8,458 bases of DNA from Kiritimatiellia bacterium (GTDB lineage Bacteria; Verrucomicrobiota; Kiritimatiellia; SLAD01): assembly GCA_007128275.1 (NCBI GenBank), contig SKXR01000195.1, positions 1-8,458 of the forward strand, written 5' to 3'. The notes under the pieces were generated by a model that saw only the letters and a list, made by a program, of their open reading frames with translations, did no database searches and was not told the origin of the DNA. Both the position numbers and the translations under genes were made by a program. Positions 1 through 6,110 of the stretch are shown here, piece by piece (positions within the stretch are counted from its first letter, which is position 1; each line of letters opens with the position of its first letter).

Positions 1-743
1 AAGAGGGTTTGCACCGGGGCCACAAGCAGGGTCGCCTTGGTCAGGGCGCCCCACCCCGCCGCCGCGCCGCCCCACATCGCGCTGAACCGGTCTTCCGGAT
101 GATCCAGCACCTTCAACCACGCCCACACGACCAGCAGGATGCTGACGGTGTACATGTAGAAGTAATACGGAGTCACTAGAATGTATCCCAGCAAGCCGGG
201 ATAGAGCGCGATCAGGAGGGCGGCAACCCGTGCCGGCGCCACGGGCATCGCGCGCTTGGCGATACCGTAGCTCAGCACGGGAATCAGTCCGACTAGCGGG
301 AGCTGACAGAGTTGCGCCACCAAAAATGAAGCGCCGAATAGTCGGAAGAAGATGGCATAGTACCAGATCTGGCCGGGCGCATAATACGTAAGCGGACTCA
401 TCCCTCCCGATTCCGCCAGCGTCTTTGCCTCCCGGTACACGAAGAATCCGTCGAACGTCGGCACGGATCGGAACAGAAAAATCAATGCCAATTGCACAAC
501 GACAGGCACCAGGACAATCAGCCACAGGAAACGTGCTCCGGACAAGGCCATCAATCCGGCACTCATGCTCCGATGAAAACGTACGAGTCCCCCCAGCAGC
601 AGACCCCCGACCAGCAGCGGAATGTACCCGATCCACATTCCCTTGAAGGCGGGGAAGAAGAGCATCATGAGGACAACGGCCATGGCGCCGAGGCGAAAGA
701 CCCCCGCAAAAAGTGCGGCCAAACTCTGTACTGGACCATTCAT
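1..743 (-). CDS. GT-C-fold glycosyltransferase-like membrane protein, N-terminal part (runs off the left edge)
   Basis: I translated this frame by hand from the ATG at 743-741. It stays open to the window edge, giving 247 residues with no stop, so the C-terminus is missing. Hydrophobic segments lie at about residues 12-31, 37-56, 70-92, 125-138, 140-160, 170-190 and 192-211. After the third comes a hydrophilic loop with Asp98 in FDGFFVYREA, followed by the motif YYAPGQIWYY near 120-129 and by ALYPGLLGY near 179-187. This order (Asp in the first large loop, a Pro-Gly entry to the next helix, then a YPG helix) is typical of polyprenyl-phosphate-sugar-dependent glycosyltransferases of the PMT/ArnT type. 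Such proteins transfer sugars on the outer face of the inner membrane. The acceptor and sugar cannot be told. The family's periplasmic C-terminal part would lie beyond position 1. It is divergent from the gene at 808. No clear ribosome-binding site precedes the ATG. The membrane topology is firm; the family assignment is moderate. Confidence 0.7.
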   Translation of the reverse strand, partial: MNGPVQSLAALFAGVFRLGAMAVVLMMLFFPAFKGMWIGYIPLLVGGLLLGGLVRFHRSMSAGLMALSGARFLWLIVLVPVVVQLALIFLFRSVPTFDGFFVYREAKTLAESGGMSPLTYYAPGQIWYYAIFFRLFGASFLVAQLCQLPLVGLIPVLSYGIAKRAMPVAPARVAALLIALYPGLLGYILVTPYYFYMYTVSILLVVWAWLKVLDHPEDRFSAMWGGAAAGWGALTKATLLVAPVQTL

Positions 744-755
744 GCGTGAGGAATC

Positions 756-784
756 ATTATGTTTGTCCGTTTGATAATTGCCAG
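756..784 (-). promoter_or_regulatory. Candidate promoter for the leftward membrane-protein gene
   Basis: On the minus strand a -35-like CTGGCA (784-779) and a -10-like CATAAT (761-756) are separated by exactly 17 bases. These match the sigma-70 consensus at 4 of 6 and 5 of 6 positions. The predicted start would lie only a few bases before the ATG at 743, giving an almost leaderless transcript, which agrees with the lack of a Shine-Dalgarno sequence. The 64-bp gap also has to hold control signals for the gene at 808. There, a much weaker plus-strand pair, TTGTCC (763-768) and TAATCT (786-791), overlaps this one with 17-base spacing. Sequence match only. Confidence 0.3.
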
Positions 785-807
785 CTAATCTATTCCCGTA
801 CCACTTT

Positions 808-1533
808 ATGACGACCCAGCCGCACAGCACAAAGGCTCAGGAATATGCCGCGGGGAACGAGAAACGCGTCCCGCTCTTTCCGCAATATCGCCCCTCCGAA
901 CGCCATTCCGTGGAGATCATACGCTACACCCGCCAAGCCGGCTGGTTGACCGTGGTGCTGGCGGCACTGCTGCTCTGGGCTCAACCGGAACGTACGCCGC
1001 CGGGATACTGGGTGATCATGGGCACGGCGCTCGGCGGACTCATGATCCTCCGCGGCGCGTTGGGCATGCGCGACGGCGGGAAACACCGCACCCATCTGGC
1101 CACGCGCATGGCAGGATCCTTGGACCATTGGTTCCCTTACCTCTTGTTTGCCGCCCAGACCCTATACCTGTTCCTACTCATCTCCCTGATGTGGTTCACC
1201 CTTCCCTCGCTCGGTGTCTACCTGCATCCCCTGCTGCATGTCGGACTGTTCGGCTTATTGATCCTGATTACCCTACGCCGGTTGATCGCCGAATGGGCGC
1301 GGCATAAGAACGCCTCTGTGCGCCTGCCCGTCCAGGACGCGCTACAGTATTCCACCACCATCATTTTCACCCTGCTGATCGCCATCGCCCTCACGCACGC
1401 GGTCAGCCCGTTCGGTCACCCGATCACGGGCGACAACACCATGCCCATCGTGATTATCTGGGTGATAGCGAGTTTCGTCATCCTCTGCTGCATCATTCTG
1501 TTCATCGACCGCTTTAGTAAACGGCAACGATAG
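808..1533 (+). CDS. Six-helix integral membrane protein of unknown function
   Basis: The protein has 241 residues from the ATG at 808. The frame is also open to a TTG at 778, but that adds only ten unremarkable residues, and neither start has a clear ribosome-binding site. About 45 charged, soluble residues come first (VPLFPQYRPSERHSVE near 21-36). Six hydrophobic helices follow at about 46-58, 67-86, 108-132, 138-160, 183-199 and 213-233, and the protein ends in a basic tail, RFSKRQR. A basic loop (RRLIAEWARHK, 157-167) lies between helices 4 and 5 and suggests a cytoplasmic face by the positive-inside rule. I see no catalytic motif, transporter signature or signal peptide, and I do not recognise the family. 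It is divergent from the glycosyltransferase-like gene and convergent with nadB, so it is probably a single-gene unit. A membrane channel, sensor or assembly factor would all fit equally well. Confidence 0.75.
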   Translation: MTTQPHSTKAQEYAAGNEKRVPLFPQYRPSERHSVEIIRYTRQAGWLTVVLAALLLWAQPERTPPGYWVIMGTALGGLMILRGALGMRDGGKHRTHLATRMAGSLDHWFPYLLFAAQTLYLFLLISLMWFTLPSLGVYLHPLLHVGLFGLLILITLRRLIAEWARHKNASVRLPVQDALQYSTTIIFTLLIAIALTHAVSPFGHPITGDNTMPIVIIWVIASFVILCCIILFIDRFSKRQR

Positions 1534-1539
1534 TGGGAA

Positions 1540-1566
1540 GGGTGTCGGGTGTCGGGTGTCGGGTGG
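1540..1566. repeat. Short tandem repeat, 7-bp unit GGGTGTC, about 3.7 copies
   Basis: Three perfect copies of GGGTGTC run from 1540 to 1560 and a partial fourth (GGGTGG) follows. The array fills most of the 43-bp gap between the stop codon of the membrane-protein gene (1531-1533) and the stop codon of nadB (1577-1579) on the opposite strand. No hairpin terminator is visible in this gap. The G-rich runs, each three G's long, are on the plus strand. Confidence 0.85.
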
Positions 1567-1576
1567 TGCACGCTCG

Positions 1577-3190
1577 TCAATGCTCGCAATCCCCGGGGGC
1601 GTCGATAATGCGCGACTCGCGTATCGGCGATGAGGCGTCAAGGGCCGGATAATCCAGCGTAAAATGCAGGCCGCGGCTTTCCCTTCGCATTTCAGCCGAT
1701 CGAATAACCAATTCGGCAATAGCGGCAATATTGCGAAGCTCGAGCACATCCACGGTGACGAAGTACTCGAGGTAATACTGCCGGATCTCGCGGCGCAGAT
1801 TGCGAATACGCCGCTTCGCCCGTTCCAAGCGCTTATTGGTACGCACAATGCCCACATAATCCCACATGCAGGTGCGGACCTCGTTCCAGTTATGCTCCAC
1901 GACGACCGCCTCGTCGCTGGGCGCGGCGTCGCCGAAGCGCCAGTCGGGAATGGTCACATCCGGCATGTCGCCTTGCTGGTGACGGTCCGTAAGCGTCCGG
2001 GCCGTTTCCTTTGCGCACACCAAGGCTTCCAACAAAGAATTGCTCGCCAGACGGTTGGCGCCGTGCATGCCCGTACAGGCCGTTTCGCCACAGACAAACA
2101 AGCCCTCCAACGCCGTCTCGCCATTCACTCGTGCTTCCACGCCCCCGCACAAGTAATGCGCCGCAGGAACCACGGGAATCGGATCAACGGCCATGTCTAT
2201 GCCCAACTTCAGGCAGGTGGCGTAGATGTTGGGGAATCGTTTGACGAGGAAGTCCTTGTCCCGATGCGTGATATCCAAAAAGACACAGCGATCGCCGCGC
2301 CGTTTCATTTCCTGATCAATCGCCCGTGCAACAATGTCCCGTGGCGCCAAGGCCATTCGTTCGTCGTACCGATCCATGAACGATTGTCCACCGGCATTGA
2401 CCAGTACAGCACCTTCGCCGCGAACCGCTTCGCTGATCAAGAAGGATTTCGCCTTCGAATGAAACAGACACGTCGGATGGAACTGCACGAATTCCATATT
2501 CTTGATGGGCAATCCGGCACGCCACGCCATGGCGATGCCGTCCCCCGTCGCCAAATCGGGGTTGCTTGTATACAGGTACACCTTTCCTGCGCCGCCCGTG
2601 GCCAAGACGGTGTAGGGCGCGCGAACAGCGAAGATCTCGCTCTTTCGCTCATCGATGAAATAGCAACCGACACATCGATTCGAACCGGACAACCCCAACC
2701 AACCGGTCGTCACCAAGTCAATCGCCATGCAGTGCGTGAGAACAGTAATTCGCGGGTGTGCTTCAACTCGGGCGCTCAGGACGCGGATCATTTCGCGGCC
2801 TGTGATATCACCCGCGTGCAAGACGCGCCGCGCCGAATGTCCGGCTTCCTGCCCCAGATCATAGGCCTCCGACCCCGTCTTGCGCTCGAAACGGACGCCG
2901 TACTGTTCCAGATCCCGGATGCTATCCGGGGCCTGCGCAATGATGGCGCGCACGGCCTCCTCGTTACAGAGCCCACCGCCCGTCGCAAGGGTGTCGCGAA
3001 TATGCGCTTCCGGCGTATCTTCAGGATCCATCACGCAGGAAATGCCTCCTTGGGCCCAATCGCTGTTACTGTCTTGAAGACCCCGCTTGGTCACAAGCAT
3101 CACCCGGCCCGTCTCGGCCAATTGCAGGGCGGTCATCATGCCCGCCAACCCGCTTCCAATCACCAGAAAATCGCTCTCCCTTGTCTCCAT
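1577..3190 (-). CDS. nadB: L-aspartate oxidase NadB
   Basis: This cytoplasmic flavoenzyme oxidises L-aspartate to iminoaspartate, the first step of de novo NAD synthesis; NadA then condenses the product to quinolinate. The protein is complete at 537 residues, the usual family length. The N-terminal FAD-binding motif GSGLAG is at 12-17, followed by the QGGI segment at 47-50. The substrate loop GQEAGHSARR is at 113-122, FHPT at 237-240, LAPRDIVARA at 281-290, HYLCGG at 345-350 and GANRLASNSLLEAL at 377-390. Glu115, His238, Arg284, His345 and Arg380 match the E. coli active-site residues as I recall them, each at a constant offset of six. A C-terminal helical domain (about 430-515) is present, as in the succinate dehydrogenase/fumarate reductase flavoprotein superfamily. 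The start ATG at 3190 is preceded by a weak GGGCGGG. nadA and nadC are not in the window. It is divergent from the gene at 3299. Confidence 0.96.
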   Translation of the reverse strand: METRESDFLVIGSGLAGMMTALQLAETGRVMLVTKRGLQDSNSDWAQGGISCVMDPEDTPEAHIRDTLATGGGLCNEEAVRAIIAQAPDSIRDLEQYGVRFERKTGSEAYDLGQEAGHSARRVLHAGDITGREMIRVLSARVEAHPRITVLTHCMAIDLVTTGWLGLSGSNRCVGCYFIDERKSEIFAVRAPYTVLATGGAGKVYLYTSNPDLATGDGIAMAWRAGLPIKNMEFVQFHPTCLFHSKAKSFLISEAVRGEGAVLVNAGGQSFMDRYDERMALAPRDIVARAIDQEMKRRGDRCVFLDITHRDKDFLVKRFPNIYATCLKLGIDMAVDPIPVVPAAHYLCGGVEARVNGETALEGLFVCGETACTGMHGANRLASNSLLEALVCAKETARTLTDRHQQGDMPDVTIPDWRFGDAAPSDEAVVVEHNWNEVRTCMWDYVGIVRTNKRLERAKRRIRNLRREIRQYYLEYFVTVDVLELRNIAAIAELVIRSAEMRRESRGLHFTLDYPALDASSPIRESRIIDAPGDCEH

Positions 3191-3298
3191 ACCCGCCCAA
3201 TCATTACGCTTGATACGTATTTGACTATTTATTACGCTACTCTGCAGTTGCTTGACGCTAGCATGCCAAGCCTAGCGCAATCGAGGGAAGATCTTCAA
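3191..3298. promoter_or_regulatory. Divergent control region between nadB and the radical SAM-like gene
   Basis: This gap is visibly richer in A and T than the genes on either side. The best plus-strand promoter candidate is TTGATA (3210-3215), 17 bases, then TACGCT (3233-3238): a good -35 with a poor -10. A second -35-like TTGACT at 3221-3226 has no matching -10. The octamer ATTACGCT occurs twice in direct orientation, at 3203-3210 and 3231-3238, 28 bp apart. A further ACGCTA follows at 3255-3260 and a palindromic TACGTA lies at 3214-3219. These could be operator half-sites, but eight bases twice in 100 bp is weak evidence. No convincing nadB promoter pair was found on the minus strand. I saw no NadR or NrtR type operator that I recognise. 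Confidence 0.35.
3283..3290 (+). promoter_or_regulatory. Ribosome-binding site that decides the start at GTG 3299
   Basis: GAGGGAAG sits eight bases before a GTG at 3299, in frame with the downstream gene. The upstream ATG at 3263 has no purine-rich site before it. Starting at the GTG gives the N-terminus VNVFLVQPP, the usual first beta strand of the B12-binding-like domain in this superfamily, whereas the ATG would add twelve residues with no counterpart. Confidence 0.65.
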
Positions 3299-4732
3299 GT
3301 GAATGTATTTTTAGTACAACCGCCCGACACACCGGTGGATGTGGAACCGTTGGATTCCGCCGGGGGATCGCTGGACCTCTTCTCGCCGCCGTGGTCCTTG
3401 ATGTGCCTGCAGGCTTTTCTGCAGAAACATACGCGGCACATCTGCCATTTCATCGATTGTCGCCTCTTTGCGGATTTGGAAACCGAGTTGGTCGCGCGCC
3501 TCGAACAACTTTCGCCGCCCCGGATTCTCGTTATCCATTGTCCCATCCTTGCCTTGGGCCAAGTGGCTGCCGTCCTGGAAATCACCAAACGGCATTTCCC
3601 GACCATGCGCACCGTGCTGTGTGGCGAATACCCGTCCGCCTTTCCAGATCATGTCTCGGAAATCCCCCGCGCAGACTTCGCCTTGGCGGGCGATCCGGAA
3701 CCCATTCTGCGCAATCTTCTGGATTATATCGATGTCGAGCAGCGCCTGCGCCGAACACCGGGCTTGATCATGCAGGGAAGTCTGAAGACCGAACCCTACT
3801 GGGTGCCCCGTCTTGCCGGCTTGGCGTTGCCCGACTGGAAAGACATCTTTTGGAATGAATACACGAACGACCTGTATGCACGATCATGCCGCGCAGAGGT
3901 ACGCCTCACGCGCGGTCATTCCCGCACAGACGGAGATCGCGCATTCGGCGGGGCCGGGTCGCCGCTGCGGCACTGGCCCATGGACCGATTCGCCGCGCTC
4001 GTCAGCCGCTGCTCGCATACGGAGATCAAAGAAGTCGTCCTGACCGATTCACCCGGTTTCTGGACGCGGGAACGATTAGACCAGTGGATCAAGGAATTGT
4101 TGTATATCCGCAATCAACAGCCATGGAGTCTGACGATTGCGCCCATGGCGCTCGATGACGACCTCGTGGCTGACTTACGCGAATCCCGCTGTTTCCGGGT
4201 GGAAGTCGTATTTCCTTCGTGTGACCGCTCCGCGCTAGGCGCATACGGCATCAAACTGGACTGGCGGGAACTGAGCCGCACATTTCAAGCGCTCACCGCG
4301 AAGGGTATTCGCGTGTACCCGCGATATTGGATCGGCAGTCCGGAAGAAAGTAGCGGCGAAGAGGAACGGATCATTCAAGCCATACGTCGCTTCAGCTTGT
4401 CTGACTACCGGGTGGAACCGTTCCCGTTCACGATCGATTCCCCCCTGTACGAAGAGCAAATGGACCGCGGAAGGGCGCCCTTGCTTGACGAGTGGATCAA
4501 ATGGTCGCGCGACCCGTGGATCATGGAGCGCCCGGTACCCTTGTGGGGCGGCCGCGAAAGCATGGAACGACTCGAAAAGCACATGAAAGCGATTCACAAG
4601 GCGATACAACGGAGTCCTGCGCTCCTTTGGGCGCGCGTGCGCCATGCGTGCCGGTCTACAAACTGGATTGAAACGCTCGAAGACAAGGCCATTGCGTTTC
4701 TGCAACGCAACCGCAAACCGTTCCAGCCGTAA
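3299..4732 (+). CDS. B12-binding/radical SAM-like protein lacking the CxxxCxxC cluster motif
   Basis: The protein has 477 residues from the GTG at 3299 (489 from the ATG at 3263). Residues 1-145 resemble the Rossmann-type cobalamin-binding domain of class B radical SAM enzymes: a first strand VFLVQPP (3-9), a helix after SPPWSLMCLQAFLQ, VIDC-like HFIDC (50-54), a strand ILVIHC, then LCGEYPS (107-113) and ADFALAGDPEPILRNLL (125-141). Residues about 198-385 follow the radical SAM barrel pattern: VRLTRG (201-206), EVVLTDSPGFWTRERL (245-260), SLTIAPMALDDDLVADL, FRVEVVFPSCDRSALGAYG, GIRVYPRYWIGSPEES and FPFTIDSPLYEE. Where an active enzyme has TRGCxxxCxxC, this one reads TRGHSRTDGDR (204-214). The three cysteines are replaced, and neither other reading frame restores them. 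It therefore probably cannot bind the [4Fe-4S] cluster and may be a pseudoenzyme or a binding protein. The C-terminal 90 residues are helical. Its partner and role are unknown. It is divergent from nadB. Confidence 0.72.
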   Translation: MNVFLVQPPDTPVDVEPLDSAGGSLDLFSPPWSLMCLQAFLQKHTRHICHFIDCRLFADLETELVARLEQLSPPRILVIHCPILALGQVAAVLEITKRHFPTMRTVLCGEYPSAFPDHVSEIPRADFALAGDPEPILRNLLDYIDVEQRLRRTPGLIMQGSLKTEPYWVPRLAGLALPDWKDIFWNEYTNDLYARSCRAEVRLTRGHSRTDGDRAFGGAGSPLRHWPMDRFAALVSRCSHTEIKEVVLTDSPGFWTRERLDQWIKELLYIRNQQPWSLTIAPMALDDDLVADLRESRCFRVEVVFPSCDRSALGAYGIKLDWRELSRTFQALTAKGIRVYPRYWIGSPEESSGEEERIIQAIRRFSLSDYRVEPFPFTIDSPLYEEQMDRGRAPLLDEWIKWSRDPWIMERPVPLWGGRESMERLEKHMKAIHKAIQRSPALLWARVRHACRSTNWIETLEDKAIAFLQRNRKPFQP

Positions 4733-4740
4733 CAAGTCAC

Positions 4741-4847
4741 GTTCCCGGCTCACCGGACCGCCACTTGGGCGCACACTCCAAGGCTCCGCGAAGCGTCGCC
4801 CTCCAACTTGTGTGGTTTCCCTGGGCCTGGAGGGCGAGGCTCCCGCC
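4741..4847 (+). repeat. Extragenic hairpin repeat, copy A (107 bp)
   Basis: This is the first of two direct copies that fill the gap between convergent genes. It starts at GTTCCCGGCTCACCGGAC and ends at GAGGCTCCCGCC. It contains a perfect 10-bp inverted repeat, TCGCCCTCCA (4796-4805) against TGGAGGGCGA (4828-4837), with a 22-base loop. Relative to copy B it has ten extra bases (around 4759-4770) between the leading segment and the 77-bp core (4771-4847). It begins nine bases after the stop codon of the radical SAM-like gene, so its hairpin may also end transcription from that side. There is no U-run typical of an intrinsic terminator. Open frames through it are translations of the repeat, not genes. 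Confidence 0.85.
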
Positions 4848-4905
4848 GAGCCGCCGCGCGTGTATGGAAATTGAGAAGACCGTCGTCCCGCGCAATCCCT
4901 GTTCA

Positions 4906-5002
4906 GTTCCCGGCTCACCGGACCCGCACACTCCAAGGCTCCGCGAAGCGTCGCCCTCCAGCTTGTGGGGTTGCCCTGGGCCTGGAGGGCGAGGCTCCCG
5001 CC
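4906..5002 (+). repeat. Extragenic hairpin repeat, copy B (97 bp)
   Basis: This is the second direct copy, 165 bp after copy A counted start to start. The 77-bp core (4926-5002) differs from copy A at only a few positions, all in the hairpin loop or just next to it. The inverted repeat TCGCCCTCCA (4951-4960) against TGGAGGGCGA (4983-4992) is unchanged. It gains one further G-C pair at the loop end (A to G at 4961), making 11 bp. After 5002 the sequence departs from copy A into a GC-rich tail, GCGCGGCGTGCCCGCC, near 5020-5035. The leading 18 bases are identical in both copies, so the repeat unit is longer than the hairpin alone. Confidence 0.85.
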
Positions 5003-5087
5003 TACGCGAAGACGCTACGGCGCGGCGTGCCCGCCGAAGAGAAAAGCGAATAAGAGGAGCACGGAGCAGACAACGGGCGCGCTTGAC

Positions 5088-6107
5088 CTAGTCCACACTC
5101 AACCGCTCAAACAACGCCGAGGTCAGCAGCGGAAATGCGATGGTTGCGTCACACACCACGCTGGCTTCCACCGCTTCGTTCTCGTATTTGCCCCAGCTTT
5201 TGGACTCCGAAATCGTGCAGCCGCTGAGGCCGCCGAATTCGGGCCGATCGGTCGTGATGCGTACGCCGTAATGATAACCGTCCGCCACGTCCTCTTGGGT
5301 CGCGGCCTTCATATTCAGGTACGGATAGACTTGTTGCGCCCAATTGCGCGGCACCCCGCCGCCGACCGTCACCAACCCGGCATGACGCGGTCCTTTCGCG
5401 ATCATCTGCGAAAAGGCATCCACGTCGCCGAGCGTATCAAAGACGACGCGACGCCCGTCCCCGAGCACGCCTTTCGTGTTTGCGGCCAGGACGTTCAACC
5501 CCAACTCGCTATCCGAGATGGCGGGCACAAAGATGCGCACGCCACGGCGCGCGGCGACCGTCAGAATCCCCGTCCCCTTCAACCCTGCGCCGAGCTGTTC
5601 CATGAAACGAGCGGTGGTTAGGGTCAGGATGCCGTCGGCTTCGGAATCGTACGAGAACGTCGGCAGCAACGCGGCCACGGCCTGCTCTGCGTTGCGAAAG
5701 GCGGTTTCGGGTAAATAGGTATCGTAAATGCGGTTGATCTCCTCGGCGCGCAAGACCTCGTCGTCCTCGTGTTCATGCCCGATAAAATGCGCCTGCTCCT
5801 CCTGATCCACCAGGTTGCAGAGATCATGGGATACGGTGGCGCCCGTGCAGACAATCGCATCAAGCAACCCGGCTTCCATCAACCGGATAACCACCAATCC
5901 CATGCCCGCCGGGACCATCGCTCCCGCCAAACTGATCACCCGCACGCATTCTTTATCGCGGCACATCGTCTCCCACACGTCGAGCGCGAACGACAACGAA
6001 CGTCCTTGGAATGAACAACCGGACAACGCGGTGACCAGCTCATTGGGCGAGCGCGTAGCGACGGGATCGATCGGCCGGATTTTGCGTTTTAGATGGTTGA
6101 GCGCCAT
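5088..6107 (-). CDS. Deoxyhypusine synthase-like protein (probable homospermidine synthase-type polyamine enzyme)
   Basis: Length is 339 residues. The family uses NAD to cleave spermidine or putrescine and passes the aminobutyl group through an enzyme lysine to an amine acceptor. Bacteria lack eIF5A, and a DHS homologue in the cyanobacterium Anabaena is reported to make homospermidine. Visible motifs are SLAGAMVPAGMG (59-70), CTGATVSHDL (87-96, the NAD region), EINRIYDTYLPE (123-134), VPAISDSELGL (194-204), GGGVPRNW (249-256), SESKSWGK (300-307) and DATIAFPLL (320-328). Lys307 aligns with the catalytic Lys329 of human DHS, and Glu301 with Glu323. However, His288 aligns with Asn255 and Asp316 with Leu294, and the loop is one residue shorter. 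The substrate pocket is therefore not that of true DHS. The gene starts three bases after the speA stop codon, which indicates co-transcription and supports a polyamine role. Exact substrates are not proven. Confidence 0.88.
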   Translation of the reverse strand: MALNHLKRKIRPIDPVATRSPNELVTALSGCSFQGRSLSFALDVWETMCRDKECVRVISLAGAMVPAGMGLVVIRLMEAGLLDAIVCTGATVSHDLCNLVDQEEQAHFIGHEHEDDEVLRAEEINRIYDTYLPETAFRNAEQAVAALLPTFSYDSEADGILTLTTARFMEQLGAGLKGTGILTVAARRGVRIFVPAISDSELGLNVLAANTKGVLGDGRRVVFDTLGDVDAFSQMIAKGPRHAGLVTVGGGVPRNWAQQVYPYLNMKAATQEDVADGYHYGVRITTDRPEFGGLSGCTISESKSWGKYENEAVEASVVCDATIAFPLLTSALFERLSVD

Positions 6108-6110
6108 AGG

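Noticed and set aside
425..749. Plus-strand open frames of 73 and 85 codons near the left end
   Set aside because: The minus strand here encodes a membrane protein with clear helices and a GT-C-like pattern. The plus frames are its shadows.
1664..4732. One plus-strand frame open for 1022 codons across the nadB region and into the radical SAM-like gene
   Set aside because: The first 1.5 kb is the antisense of nadB, whose minus-strand protein has every family motif. The antisense translation has no recognisable domain. Only the part from 3299 onward is a real gene, with its own ribosome-binding site.
4733..5087. Possible intrinsic terminator with a U-run
   Set aside because: Strong hairpins exist within the repeats, but neither strand shows a run of T after the stems, so only a tentative terminator role is noted under the repeats.
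4644..5091. Several open frames of 76-108 codons (and the 218-codon frame from 4965) over the repeat region
   Set aside because: They translate the extragenic repeats and the antisense of the DHS-like gene. The same Pro/Arg-rich peptides appear in more than one frame, as expected of repeat DNA.
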